From NCBI GenBank assembly GCA_030348875.1, contig JAUCEP010000002.1, positions 575,001 through 639,000 of the forward strand: a stretch of 64,000 nt of DNA, given 5' to 3'. This DNA is from Ureibacillus composti. Lineage in GTDB: Bacteria; Bacillota; Bacilli; Bacillales_A; Planococcaceae. Both the position numbers and the translations under genes were made by a program. Under the pieces are notes generated by a model. The model saw only the letters and a list, made by a program, of their open reading frames with translations, had not been told where the DNA came from and searched no databases. Position 1 is the first letter of the stretch. Every line of letters starts with the position of its first letter. Below are positions 55,209 to 63,695 of the stretch, piece after piece.

Positions 55209-56594
55209 TTATATTGTAGCCTCAGTGGACTCTTTTTCCTTTTCAGATGTCACAAGTGCAAAACGTTCCCATTTTCGACTCTTCCATCTAAACAATACAA
55301 TAATTGCACGTGTCCACTCATCTGCAGAAATCGCTAGCCAAACCCCGACTAATCCTAAATCAAAGACGAACACCAATAAATACCCAAGTGGTAAGCTCAT
55401 ACATACCATCGATAAAAATCCTATTTTCACAGGGAATCGAGCATCCCCAGCAGCACGCAATGTATTGATAATTGTAATGTTAATGGTACGTCCTGTCTCA
55501 AGAAAAATACTTAGTAACAGAACAGAAGCACCGATTTTAATTACTTCTGGACTATTAGTAAACAGGTCCATTAAAGGTACACGGAACACGATGACAATCG
55601 CTACCATCACAAGTGTTGCAATAATCGCGATTTTTACACTAAGCCATAGTTGTTTGTATGCGGCATCTTTTTCACCGGCTCCAACATAACGGCCGACAAT
55701 AATGGAAGTACCCATCCCAATTGCCATTGCAAAGAGATACGTAAACATAGAAATATTATTTGCATACTGTCTAGCAGCAAGTGCTTCTGAACCAAGATAT
55801 GTTACGTAATATAAGAACACGATCTGACACACTTGATATAGAATTTGCTCAAGGGCACTCGGTAGACCGATGTATAAAATTTTCCGAACATATTCTTTTG
55901 ATAATGTTAAGAAATCGTTCATTTTTACTTTTATCTCTAGCGCTTGATAATAGAGCCAGAAGAACACAAATACCGCAATTAATCGGCTTACAACTGATGA
56001 AATCGCTGCACCTTGAACACCCAACTCAGGCGCACCGAAATGTCCAAAAATTAATACATAGTTTCCAACAACGTGAATAATGTTCATCCCAAGGGAAACA
56101 TACATCGTTTGCTTTGTAAGTCCATGTACACGGATAACCGCAGCTAAAGAATTAATCACGGCTTGAAGGAAAATCCCTCCACCAACAATAATTAAGTAGC
56201 CTTGCGCATATGTAAGTACGTCACCTTGTAAATTCATCATTACCATGAGTTGGTTCGAAAAGACAAGAAACACAATCGACATTAGTAAACCGACACATAA
56301 GTTTAACGACACGGCTAATGCTGAAATTTTAGTTGCCTCCAAGTATCGTCTAGACCCGAGATATTGGGATACCACAATTGCAGCACCATTCCCAACAACT
56401 TCTAAAATTAAAATGGCGATATGAATGTATTGGTTGGCAGTACCAACACCTGACACAGCATCATCCGATACGGCACTTAACATGAATGTATCGGCAATAC
56501 CCATCAACATAAATAAGAAAATCTCTAAAAAGATTGGCCAAGTTAAATGAAACAAACTTAACCGATCTTTAGGATTTTGAATTGCTTCGCTCAT
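55209..56594 (-). CDS. MATE family efflux transporter
   Basis: A polytopic exporter of 461 aa with about twelve helices in two homologous halves. GIADTFMLSAVSDDAVSGVGTANQ and NGAAIVVSQYLGSRR lie in the first half; GLPSALEQILYQ, AMAIGMGTSIIVGRYVGAGE and LRAAGDARFPVKIGF lie in the second. It should expel cationic drugs or metabolites using Na+ or H+. ATG at 56594 has GGGAG close upstream; an extension of 12 codons is possible. The transcript leader contains a terminator hairpin (56680). Confidence 0.9.
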   Translation of the reverse strand: MSEAIQNPKDRLSLFHLTWPIFLEIFLFMLMGIADTFMLSAVSDDAVSGVGTANQYIHIAILILEVVGNGAAIVVSQYLGSRRYLEATKISALAVSLNLCVGLLMSIVFLVFSNQLMVMMNLQGDVLTYAQGYLIIVGGGIFLQAVINSLAAVIRVHGLTKQTMYVSLGMNIIHVVGNYVLIFGHFGAPELGVQGAAISSVVSRLIAVFVFFWLYYQALEIKVKMNDFLTLSKEYVRKILYIGLPSALEQILYQVCQIVFLYYVTYLGSEALAARQYANNISMFTYLFAMAIGMGTSIIVGRYVGAGEKDAAYKQLWLSVKIAIIATLVMVAIVIVFRVPLMDLFTNSPEVIKIGASVLLLSIFLETGRTINITIINTLRAAGDARFPVKIGFLSMVCMSLPLGYLLVFVFDLGLVGVWLAISADEWTRAIIVLFRWKSRKWERFALVTSEKEKESTEATI

Positions 56595-56679
56595 GTTACT
56601 CCCGCTTTCTTCTATAACAAATTTCTCCAACTCTTCTATACTAGGCTTTCAACAATAAGATAAGCTCCAATATTAAACA

Positions 56680-56714
56680 CAAAAAATCCGAGTACTCCAA
56701 CTCGGTAGTTTTAA
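56680..56714 (-). terminator. Leader terminator/attenuator upstream of the MATE gene
   Basis: On the minus strand CCGAGT-TGGAGT-ACTCGG followed by ATTTTTT forms a terminator about 90 nt before the MATE start. Further upstream TTTGACTATATTGATC may contain a -35 box. No coding sequence lies between, so the hairpin probably attenuates the MATE transcript. Confidence 0.55.
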
Positions 56715-56921
56715 ATGCTCTGCTTGATTTACATGTGATCAATATAGTCAAAAACAAAGCAATAAAGGATTTGAAAATAAAAACTATATTATCACAAGAG
56801 TAGTGGGAAAAGGAGATTTTTTTTACTTTTAACAAAGATAATAAATTATTTACAATTTAAAACCCTTATACCCATTATTCCTGACATCAGTAAGTATTTT
56901 TAGTGGTGGTAGGGAACTAAT

Positions 56922-57653
56922 TTGGATAGGTGTTTGTATAATATGGATGAGGGGGTGGGGGAAATCGGATTTCATTTGTACGATCCTGTTCATCTTGGAT
57001 GGATCGTCGGTATTGGGATTATTACGTTCATAACGGCCTCATGTTATCTTCGGACATCGAATGAAAGGTTAATAGGAATGAATAAAGTATTTGCTATTAC
57101 ACTAATTGGTTTAGAAATGACAAAGAATATTCATCTTCTAATTGTAATGGATACGTTTAGCATAAAAGATTTGCCCTTGCATTTATGTAGTTTCTCCATG
57201 TTAATAATTCTTTTGAATGCATTTAAACCTTCCACACTCAATTTTGAACTGTTATATGCACTCGTACTTCCAGGTGCACTTGCAGCATTGTTGTTTCCAA
57301 ATTGGACGACATTACCTACATTTTCTTACCTTCATAATCACAGTTTTATTTACCATGCAATGTTAATCATATATCCTCTTTGCTTACTCTTCTGCGGGCG
57401 TATAAAACCGAATTATCGCCAGTTGCCGAAAGTCTCACTTTTTTTAATAGCGCTCGCGACTCCTATTTATATTTTCAATAAGCTATTTTCTGTGAATTTT
57501 ATGTTTCTTAACGCTCCATCTCCTGGTTCACCACTTGTTTATTTTGAACAGTGGCTAGGGAATCCAGGATATTTACTTGGCTTTGCGGGATTGATTGCCT
57601 TTGTCTGGTTTCTTATGTATGTACCATTTTTCTTTAAAAATCGAAAAGATTGA
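56922..57653 (+). CDS. YwaF / TIGR02206-type membrane protein
   Basis: A membrane protein of 243 aa with six or seven helices and conserved polar DLPLHLCSFSMLI (about 84-96) and YHAMLIIYPLCLLF segments. NRKD at the tail is polar. It fits the TIGR02206 family (B. subtilis YwaF) of unknown function. The start is TTG at 56922 with a GTAGGGA site; the ATG eight codons later is an alternative. Its last 81 nt overlap the end of a truncated zinc transporter gene on the other strand. Confidence 0.82.
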   Translation: MDRCLYNMDEGVGEIGFHLYDPVHLGWIVGIGIITFITASCYLRTSNERLIGMNKVFAITLIGLEMTKNIHLLIVMDTFSIKDLPLHLCSFSMLIILLNAFKPSTLNFELLYALVLPGALAALLFPNWTTLPTFSYLHNHSFIYHAMLIIYPLCLLFCGRIKPNYRQLPKVSLFLIALATPIYIFNKLFSVNFMFLNAPSPGSPLVYFEQWLGNPGYLLGFAGLIAFVWFLMYVPFFFKNRKD

Positions 57654-57932
57654 AGCAATAAATGCTCCTCCAAGAAGGAATCCAATTGAGACTGGAAGCC
57701 AAGCCGGAAGACTTCGAGTTTCCGCCATTTCTAGGGCAGGAGAAAGTAGGGACCAGAAACTAGCAGCAATCATAACTCCTCCCGCAAACCCTAGCATGCC
57801 ATCTAAAAACTTTTGATTAAACGTTTTTGTTGTGAATACTAAGGCTGCTCCGAGTGCTGTCATACCCCAAGTAAATAACGTTGCAATGATTACTTGGAAA
57901 ATTGGATCAAGTCCTAAAATAAAATCAATCAT
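57573..57932 (-). pseudogene. Truncated ZIP-family metal transporter
   Basis: The 119-residue product begins like a ZIP transporter of the ZupT/GufA type: FTWGMTALGAALVFTTKTF, GFAGGVMIAASFWSLLSPALEMAE and WLPVSIGFLLGGAFI (helices 1-3). A full member has about 240-270 aa; helices 4-8 with the metal site (HNxPEG) are absent. The frame then runs into a basic tail formed antisense to the YwaF-like gene. The likely cause is a deletion that removed the 3' half. The start has GGGGTG upstream and may still be translated. Confidence 0.8.
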
Positions 57933-58181
57933 AAAAACACCCCATTTTTACTACGCAATTTTCTGTTCTGACAAAGAGTTTCCTTAGGTAAAAATATAAC
58001 TCCATACTATGTAATAGTCAAAATATGTTTTTTATATCAGGATTAGTTGTCCTTTTACATAACTTTTACAAATGATAATTAGCTTTCTTGTTTGATAAGA
58101 AAAAAAGAGGAGGCAAAATTTTTTATCTCCATATTTTTTCTAGAGATTGGTTATTACTAGAAAAGATAGGAGTGAGTTTTA

Positions 58182-58763
58182 GTGAGCAGATATCCAACAA
58201 AAGTAGCGACAAGCTTTTTTGTTGTTGTTTTCATTTCAGAGTTATGTTTAATTTTCTATTTATACCAGATAACCATGAACCTCATGATAGAAGAAGAGTA
58301 TTCACGTTTATTAGAATATGGTGCAAATCATCGAGATGTGCTTGTCGAAAATTATTCCCCTCAAACAATCCGGCATATTGTTCTGATGGAAGAGGAAAAG
58401 GACCGGGATATCATCATCACGGATCAGACAGGAGAAATCATTCGTAGTTCAGAAAACATTAAATTACTCGAAAACAACCTTCCATTAGTAAAAGAAATAA
58501 AAGAAGAAAAAGATCAAATGCTGATTTCTGATTGGAAAACCTCCCCGTATCTAGTGAGTGTGCACCCATATGAAGTTGATGAAACAATATCAGGCTATGT
58601 GGCCATGTTTCTAGGAACGAGTTCTATTCATCAAATGGTGAAAATGATCAATACTCATTTTGCAATTGCTGGGGCATCTAGTTTAATCATTCAATTGATG
58701 ATGTACATTGTGTCATTAAAATTATTAGCACGTTTTACAAAAAGGGAAGATGTAAATGAATGA
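58182..58763 (+). CDS. Orphan two-helix sensor-like membrane protein
   Basis: A 193-aa protein with a transmembrane helix at about 9-31, an extracytoplasmic domain of about 125 residues (VLVENYSPQTIRHIVLME...DIIITDQTGEIIRSSENIK...YLVSVHPYEV) and a second helix at about 163-185. It then stops. The arrangement is that of the sensory half of a histidine kinase (CitS/DcuS or single-Cache-like), but HAMP and kinase parts are missing. GTG start with TAGGAG upstream. Its stop overlaps an ATG of a short frame, a pattern usually seen with a translationally coupled partner. Confidence 0.7.
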   Translation: MSRYPTKVATSFFVVVFISELCLIFYLYQITMNLMIEEEYSRLLEYGANHRDVLVENYSPQTIRHIVLMEEEKDRDIIITDQTGEIIRSSENIKLLENNLPLVKEIKEEKDQMLISDWKTSPYLVSVHPYEVDETISGYVAMFLGTSSIHQMVKMINTHFAIAGASSLIIQLMMYIVSLKLLARFTKREDVNE

Positions 58764-58875
58764 AAAGTTCAATCCCGCGAATCTGTTAGCATCGCCTCTA
58801 AAAGGGGAAGTGCCATTCAACTTCCACCATTTAATTGAAAAATGGCTTATTCTACTAAATCCTTGTTACAATTAA
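58756..58875 (+). CDS. Short coupled reading frame (39 aa), possibly a remnant
   Basis: Starts at ATG 58756 inside the end of the sensor-like gene (8-nt overlap) and codes for 39 residues (MNEKFNPANLLASPLKGEVP...). The overlap suggests translational coupling, but the product matches nothing I recognise. It could be the cut-off start of a downstream partner gene. Low confidence as a functional gene. Confidence 0.35.
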   Translation: MNEKFNPANLLASPLKGEVPFNFHHLIEKWLILLNPCYN

Positions 58876-58952
58876 ACTTAATATAAAGCTTTGTATAACT
58901 CTCTCCTTCTAAGCGTGGGGGATTTGCGCAAAGCTGAAATGAGGTAGATCTT

Positions 58953-59279
58953 TTGTTAAAAGCAACAATTTTATTTGTGCTAGCGGGGTTAGCTGAAATT
59001 GGTGGGGGTTATCTTATATGGCAGTGGCTAAGAGAAGATCGGCCAGTAGTTTGGGGGCTTATTGGAGGAATTGCTTTAGTATTGTATGGAGTCATCGCAA
59101 CCTTCCAGTCATTCCCATCCTTTGGCCGAGTATACGCTGCCTATGGAGGAGTCTTTATTGTCCTGTCAGTTTTATGGGGCTGGGGGATCGATAAAAAAAC
59201 GCCTGATTTATATGATTGGCTTGGCGCCGCAATCTGTTTAGTTGGAGTAGGGGTAATACTTTTAGCACCAAGACAATAA
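58953..59279 (+). CDS. YnfA family (UPF0060) membrane protein
   Basis: A four-helix membrane protein of 108 aa with the UPF0060 signature. [54 protein letters not shown] and [20 protein letters not shown] are family-specific. It is small-multidrug-resistance-like in size. Function is not established, although some members are linked to drug efflux. TTG start at 58953 after GAGGTAG. Confidence 0.92.
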   Translation: MLKATILFVLAGLAEIGGGYLIWQWLREDRPVVWGLIGGIALVLYGVIATFQSFPSFGRVYAAYGGVFIVLSVLWGWGIDKKTPDLYDWLGAAICLVGVGVILLAPRQ

Positions 59280-59351
59280 TTAGTCACTACATAATTAAAT
59301 TGAAGAAAGTATATATTAATTTGAGCAGGAAAAAATATTATTTCAAATGCA

Positions 59352-59381
59352 TTGACATACCCCTTGAGGGTACCATATACT
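59352..59381 (+). promoter_or_regulatory. Copper-operon promoter with CsoR-like operator
   Basis: TTGACA and TATACT are separated by 18 nt, and the inverted repeat TACCC-CTTGA-GGGTA (59358-59372) fills the spacer. CsoR sites in other Firmicutes have this G/C-rich palindrome, and binding here would block RNA polymerase until Cu(I) releases the repressor. Confidence 0.75.
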
Positions 59382-59408
59382 GTGTGTAAGAAGTGGAGGT
59401 TGATGTAA

Positions 59409-59732
59409 CTGGAGAACGAAATTCAAGAAACAACAGAGTCTCAAGCGAATTGTAGAAAAAGTCATCATCCAGAACCAATTAAAAAAGATTTAACAAATCG
59501 ACTGAATCGAATTGAAGGTCAAATTCGTGGAATAAAAGGCATGATTGAAAAAGATGTATATTGTGATGATATTATTACACAGTTAGCTGCGACTCAATCC
59601 GCATTAAACAGCGTAGCCAAAGTTCTTTTACAAGGGCACTTAAAAGGATGCGTTGTGGATCGTCTATCTGAAGGCGATGAAGAAGTACTTGATGAATTAC
59701 TCGTAACTATTCAAAAATTAATGCGTAAATAG
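59409..59732 (+). CDS. csoR: Copper-sensing repressor CsoR
   Basis: An all-helical Cu(I)-responsive repressor, 107 aa as drawn. The Cu-ligand set is visible: Cys in DVYCDDIITQ, His and Cys in LLQGHLKGCVVDRL. The start is unusual. A GTGGAGG site is followed by an ATG directly at a TAA, and the first possible start after that is CTG at 59409; the frame otherwise has no ATG until residue 45, too late for the first ligand helix. The N-terminal sequence NCRKSHHPEPIKKDLTNRLNRIEGQIRGI is normal for the family. Confidence 0.88.
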   Translation: MENEIQETTESQANCRKSHHPEPIKKDLTNRLNRIEGQIRGIKGMIEKDVYCDDIITQLAATQSALNSVAKVLLQGHLKGCVVDRLSEGDEEVLDELLVTIQKLMRK

Positions 59733-59770
59733 AGGAATTTAAAAGTAGGGCAAAAATTTTTTAATTAAAA

Positions 59771-59789
59771 TATACCCCTATATAGTATA
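59771..59789 (+). promoter_or_regulatory. CsoR-like site before copZ
   Basis: TATACCCCTATATAGTATA, 25 nt before the copZ start codon. The half-site ATACCCC is the same as in the main operator; the other half is weak. Confidence 0.45.
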
Positions 59790-59813
59790 AAATCATAAAA
59801 GGAGAATTCGAAT

Positions 59814-60020
59814 ATGGAGAACGTAACATTAAACGTAAAAGGTATGTCATGTGGTCATTGTGTGAAAGCGGTAGAAGGTAGCGTAGGTGCATTAAAGGGT
59901 ATTGAAAAAGTTGCTGTAGACCTACAGGCAGGTAAAGTAAATGTTGAATTCGATCAACAACAAGTAACAGTTGATCAAATTAAAGAAGCAATCGACGATC
60001 AAGGATATGACGTTGAATAA
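59814..60020 (+). CDS. copZ: Copper chaperone CopZ
   Basis: A 68-aa ferredoxin-like HMA domain that carries Cu(I) to CopA. The metal site GMSCGHC (C13/C16) is intact, and the end AIDDQGYDVE is characteristic. AAAGGAG precedes the ATG. It lies between csoR and copA, as in B. subtilis. Confidence 0.95.
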   Translation: MENVTLNVKGMSCGHCVKAVEGSVGALKGIEKVAVDLQAGKVNVEFDQQQVTVDQIKEAIDDQGYDVE

Positions 60021-60099
60021 CTTGATGTATTAAGAAGAACTTTCACGTCCCACGAGGGGGCATATTTTTAAAGTCTCCATAATTGTAAATTATTAACTT

Positions 60100-60146
60100 A
60101 AGTGTTATGAATAGATGGTAATCATCTATCAATAACACTTTCTTTT
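60100..60146 (+). terminator. Hairpin terminator after copZ
   Basis: AAGTGTTAT...ATAGATG-GTAAT-CATCTAT...ATAACACTT followed by TCTTTT. A long two-part stem that would separate copZ from copA transcription. Confidence 0.7.
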
Positions 60147-60155
60147 ACAAATTCC

Positions 60156-60176
60156 ATATACCCTTACGAGGTATAT
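60156..60176 (+). promoter_or_regulatory. CsoR-like operator before copA
   Basis: The perfect inverted repeat ATATACC-N7-GGTATAT directly precedes the copA ribosome site, 24 nt before the ATG. It gives copA its own potential copper control. Confidence 0.65.
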
Positions 60177-60199
60177 TTTAATAGAGGTGTAATTCTATT

Positions 60200-62629
60200 A
60201 TGACAAATATGGCAAAGCAAACAAAAGAAGCGAGTCTCCAAATTACCGGTATGACTTGCGCGGCTTGTGCAACGAGAATTGAAAAAGGCCTCAATAAATT
60301 GGAGGGTGTAGAAGAAGCAACGGTGAATCTCGCCCTCGAAAAATCGACAATTAAATATGACCCGGAAAAGGTAACGGAAAAAGAGTTTGAAGAGAAAATC
60401 CATCATCTTGGATACGGGGTCGTCAAAGAGAAAAAGGAATTCGCTATTACAGGGATGACCTGTGCAGCCTGTGCGACAAGAATTGAAAAAGGCTTAAACA
60501 AAATCGAAGGGGTTTCCCTTGCTACAGTTAACTTAGCACTCGAAAATGCAACAGTAGAATATAATCCTTCAGATGTATCCGTATCAGATATTATCGCGCG
60601 TGTAGAAAAGTTAGGATATGGGGCACATATTAAGGATCATGAACAAGATGCAATCGATTATCGGGAGCAAGAAATCAAAAAGAAAACACGTAAATTTATC
60701 ATATCAGCTATACTTTCTTTACCACTGTTATGGACGATGGTTGGGCATTTTTCATTTACTTCGTTCATTTACGTACCCGAATTATTAATGAATCCCTGGG
60801 TTCAAATGATTTTGGCTACACCAGTTCAATTTATTATTGGCTGGCATTTTTACGTGAGTGCCTATAAAGCTTTAAGAAATCAAAGTGCAAATATGGATGT
60901 TCTAGTCGTGATGGGTACATCTGCAGCTTACTTTTATAGTGTCTACCAGGCGTTCCTTGCAAATGGTGATCTTCATCATATGCCACAGCTTTATTTCGAA
61001 ACAAGTGCGGTATTGATTACCTTGATTTTATTAGGCAAACTTTTTGAGGCAAGAGCAAAAGGGCGATCATCAGAAGCCATTAAAAAATTAATGGGCCTAC
61101 AAGCAAAAACAGCACTTGTACTTCGAGATGGGGTGGAGAAGGAAATCCCACTTGAAGAAGTAGTGGTAGGCGATACTATTCTCGTTAAACCTGGTGAAAA
61201 AATCCCAGTTGATGGCGAGGTTATTGAAGGAAATACAGCGATTGATGAATCAATGTTAACAGGTGAAAGTTTACCGGTCGATAAATCAATTGGTGATATT
61301 GCTTTTGGTTCAACGATTAATCGTAATGGTTTTATAAAAATGAAAGCAACAAAAATTGGTCGTGACACAGCTTTATCTCAAATCATTAAAGTGGTGGAAG
61401 ATGCACAAGGCTCTAAGGCTCCAATACAACGTTTAGCTGATAATATTTCGGGGATCTTTGTTCCAATCGTTATTGGAATTGCATTAGTTACGTATATGAT
61501 TTGGTTGCTATTTATTACTCCAGGTGATTTTGGTGCTGCTTTAGAAGCGTTAATTGCGGTCCTTGTTATTGCGTGTCCGTGTGCCCTTGGTTTAGCAACA
61601 CCTACATCCATTATGGCTGGTTCAGGTCGTGCTGCAGAATTCGGCATTCTCTTTAAAGGTGGCGAATATCTAGAACAAACTCACCACATTAACACCGTCA
61701 TAGTGGATAAAACTGGAACAGTGACAAATGGTAAACCGGAGTTAACAGACGTATTAGTTGCTGAAAATTTAAGTGAACGTATTTTCCTATCATTTATTGG
61801 ATCAGCTGAGAAACAATCTGAACACCCGTTAGCAGAAGCAATTGTAAAAGGAATAGAGCAACAGGGCATCAAACTTCGTGAAGTAAAAGAGTTCGAAGCT
61901 CTTCCAGGCTACGGAGTAAAAGCAAAGGTAAACCAAAAGGAAATATTAGTAGGAACACGAAAATTAATGGATATCTATGGAATAGATATTTCACAGGTTT
62001 TACCTGTCATGGAAGCATTTGAAGCGGAAGGGAAAACAGCCATGGTTGCAAGCATTGATGGAGAATATGCAGGCTTAGTCGCTGTAGCTGATACATTAAA
62101 AGAAACGTCGAAAAAGGCAATCCACCGACTTCAAAATATGGGAATCGAAGTGATTATGATGACAGGTGACAACGAACGAACTGCTCGAGCGATTGCTGAA
62201 CAAGTTGGGATCTCGAAGGTCATTGCGGAAGTTTTACCAGAGGGGAAAGCGGAAGAAATTAAAAACCTTCAAGCTTCAGGTAAAAAAGTAGCTATGGTCG
62301 GAGATGGCATTAATGATGCACCAGCCCTAGCAGTTGCCGATATTGGGATGGCGATTGGTACTGGAACTGATGTTGCTATGGAAGCCGCTGATATTACATT
62401 AATTCGGGGCGACTTAAATAGTATTGCAGATGCCATTATTATGAGTCACAAAACAATGAGAAACATTAAGCAAAATCTATTTTGGGCATTCGGCTACAAC
62501 GTACTAGGCATACCAATTGCAGCGGCTGGTTTCCTCGCACCGTGGGTAGCTGGTGCAGCAATGGCTTTTAGTTCAGTATCTGTTGTATTAAACGCCTTAC
62601 GTCTGCAAAAAGTGAAATTAGATAAATAA
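60200..62629 (+). CDS. copA: Copper-exporting P1B-type ATPase CopA
   Basis: A Cu(I)-exporting ATPase of 809 aa. Two N-terminal heavy-metal domains have GMTCAAC (C20/C23 and C88/C91). The membrane CPC motif is C459-P-C461, the phosphorylation site is D503KTGT, and GDGIND lies in the hinge. Eight helices are expected. The two HMA domains are closely similar and reflect a tandem duplication, as in B. subtilis CopA. GAGGTG lies before the ATG. Confidence 0.97.
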   Translation: MTNMAKQTKEASLQITGMTCAACATRIEKGLNKLEGVEEATVNLALEKSTIKYDPEKVTEKEFEEKIHHLGYGVVKEKKEFAITGMTCAACATRIEKGLNKIEGVSLATVNLALENATVEYNPSDVSVSDIIARVEKLGYGAHIKDHEQDAIDYREQEIKKKTRKFIISAILSLPLLWTMVGHFSFTSFIYVPELLMNPWVQMILATPVQFIIGWHFYVSAYKALRNQSANMDVLVVMGTSAAYFYSVYQAFLANGDLHHMPQLYFETSAVLITLILLGKLFEARAKGRSSEAIKKLMGLQAKTALVLRDGVEKEIPLEEVVVGDTILVKPGEKIPVDGEVIEGNTAIDESMLTGESLPVDKSIGDIAFGSTINRNGFIKMKATKIGRDTALSQIIKVVEDAQGSKAPIQRLADNISGIFVPIVIGIALVTYMIWLLFITPGDFGAALEALIAVLVIACPCALGLATPTSIMAGSGRAAEFGILFKGGEYLEQTHHINTVIVDKTGTVTNGKPELTDVLVAENLSERIFLSFIGSAEKQSEHPLAEAIVKGIEQQGIKLREVKEFEALPGYGVKAKVNQKEILVGTRKLMDIYGIDISQVLPVMEAFEAEGKTAMVASIDGEYAGLVAVADTLKETSKKAIHRLQNMGIEVIMMTGDNERTARAIAEQVGISKVIAEVLPEGKAEEIKNLQASGKKVAMVGDGINDAPALAVADIGMAIGTGTDVAMEAADITLIRGDLNSIADAIIMSHKTMRNIKQNLFWAFGYNVLGIPIAAAGFLAPWVAGAAMAFSSVSVVLNALRLQKVKLDK

Positions 62630-62633
62630 AAAG

Positions 62634-62672
62634 GGAGAAACGATGAGCCGTGAACTGCTCATCGTTTTTTTA
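62634..62672 (+). terminator. Intrinsic terminator after copA
   Basis: AAACGATGAGC pairs with GCTCATCGTTT around CGTGAACT, followed by TTTT. It ends the copper module. Confidence 0.85.
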
Positions 62673-62686
62673 CGTTCTTTAGGTGT

Positions 62687-63469
62687 GATGAAGAGGAAAA
62701 TGCATGTGAGATAAGATGAAAACCCTCTTTATCGGCTGATTGATGAAGACCTGATTGTTCCTAATCTAAGCGAATTTGCGTCTTCAACGGCTTGATGAAG
62801 ACCTGATTGTTCCTAATCTAAGCGAATTTGCGTCTTCAACGGCTTGATGAAGACCTGATTGTTCCTAATCTAAGCGAATTTGCGTCTTCAACGGCTTGAT
62901 GAAGACCTGATTGTTCCTAATCTAAGCAAGTTTGTGTCTTCATCGGCTTGATGAAGACCTGATTGTTCCTAATCTAAGCGAATTTGCGTCTTCAACGGCT
63001 TGATGAAGACCTGATTGTTCCTAATCTAAGCAAGTTTGTGTCTTCATCGGCTTGATGAAGACCTGATTGTTTCTAATCTAAGCGAATTTGCGTCTTCATC
63101 GGCTTGATGAAGACCTGATTGTTCCTAATCTAAGCGAATTTGCGTCTTCAACGGCTTGATGAAGACCTGATTGTTACTAATCTAAGCAAGTTTGTGTCTT
63201 CATCGGCTTGATGAAGACCTGATTGTTTCTAATCTAAGCGAATTTGCGTCTTCAACGGCTTGATGAAGACCTGATTGTTCCTAATCTAAGCAAGTTTGTG
63301 TCTTCAACGGCTTGATGAAGACCTGATTGTTTCTGTTCTATACAAGTTTGTGTCTTCATCAGGATAATGAAGACACTTTTCCTTAGCTTCTAGCCGATTT
63401 TTGGTCTTCATCAGCTCGATAAATTTCGAAACACTCAACCAAGACACTCAAAATGAACTTCATCAAGCA
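62687..63469. repeat. Large tandem repeat array, 52-bp period, about 14-15 units
   Basis: GATGAAGAC-type starts at 62742, 62794, 62846, 62898, 62950, 63002, 63054, 63106, 63158, 63210, 63262 and 63314 are exactly 52 bp apart, and degenerate units extend to both sides. The unit has the form GATGAAGACCTGATTGTT..., ends with GTCTTCA(A/T)CGGCTT, and its junction GTCTTCATC-GGCTT-GATGAAGAC is an inverted repeat. Two unit versions (GCGAATTTGCG and GCAAGTTTGTG interiors) are interspersed. No gene is coded. Confidence 0.95.
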
Positions 63470-63695
63470 AATAATAGGCAGCATAGTAAGTGAAATTGCA
63501 TTGCATTTTCCCCAACCAACTAGAAGCTCACATAAGAATACGCCATACGTATTTCTCCCAAAAATAGGCGATGCCCTTTAAACCCTTTTTATGAATAGAA
63601 TGAATTTTTATGCTCATCCTTTAAATTAAAGCATGGATTTTTTCGAACTAATTATTCAGGAAAAAATCTCGACATGTAACATTAGGAGGATTCGG
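63470..63695. other. AT-rich upstream region of the YdhK gene
   Basis: After the array ends the region is AT-rich, with the ribosome site TAGGAGGA at 63684. Nothing else is recognised. Confidence 0.4.

Noticed and set aside
55135..55689. 184-aa plus-strand frame opposite the MATE gene
   Set aside because: Shadow frame antisense to a clear transporter gene, starting inside a terminator hairpin.
62687..63469. CRISPR-like array
   Set aside because: The units are contiguous 52-bp tandem repeats with the same interior; there are no unique spacers and no cas genes.
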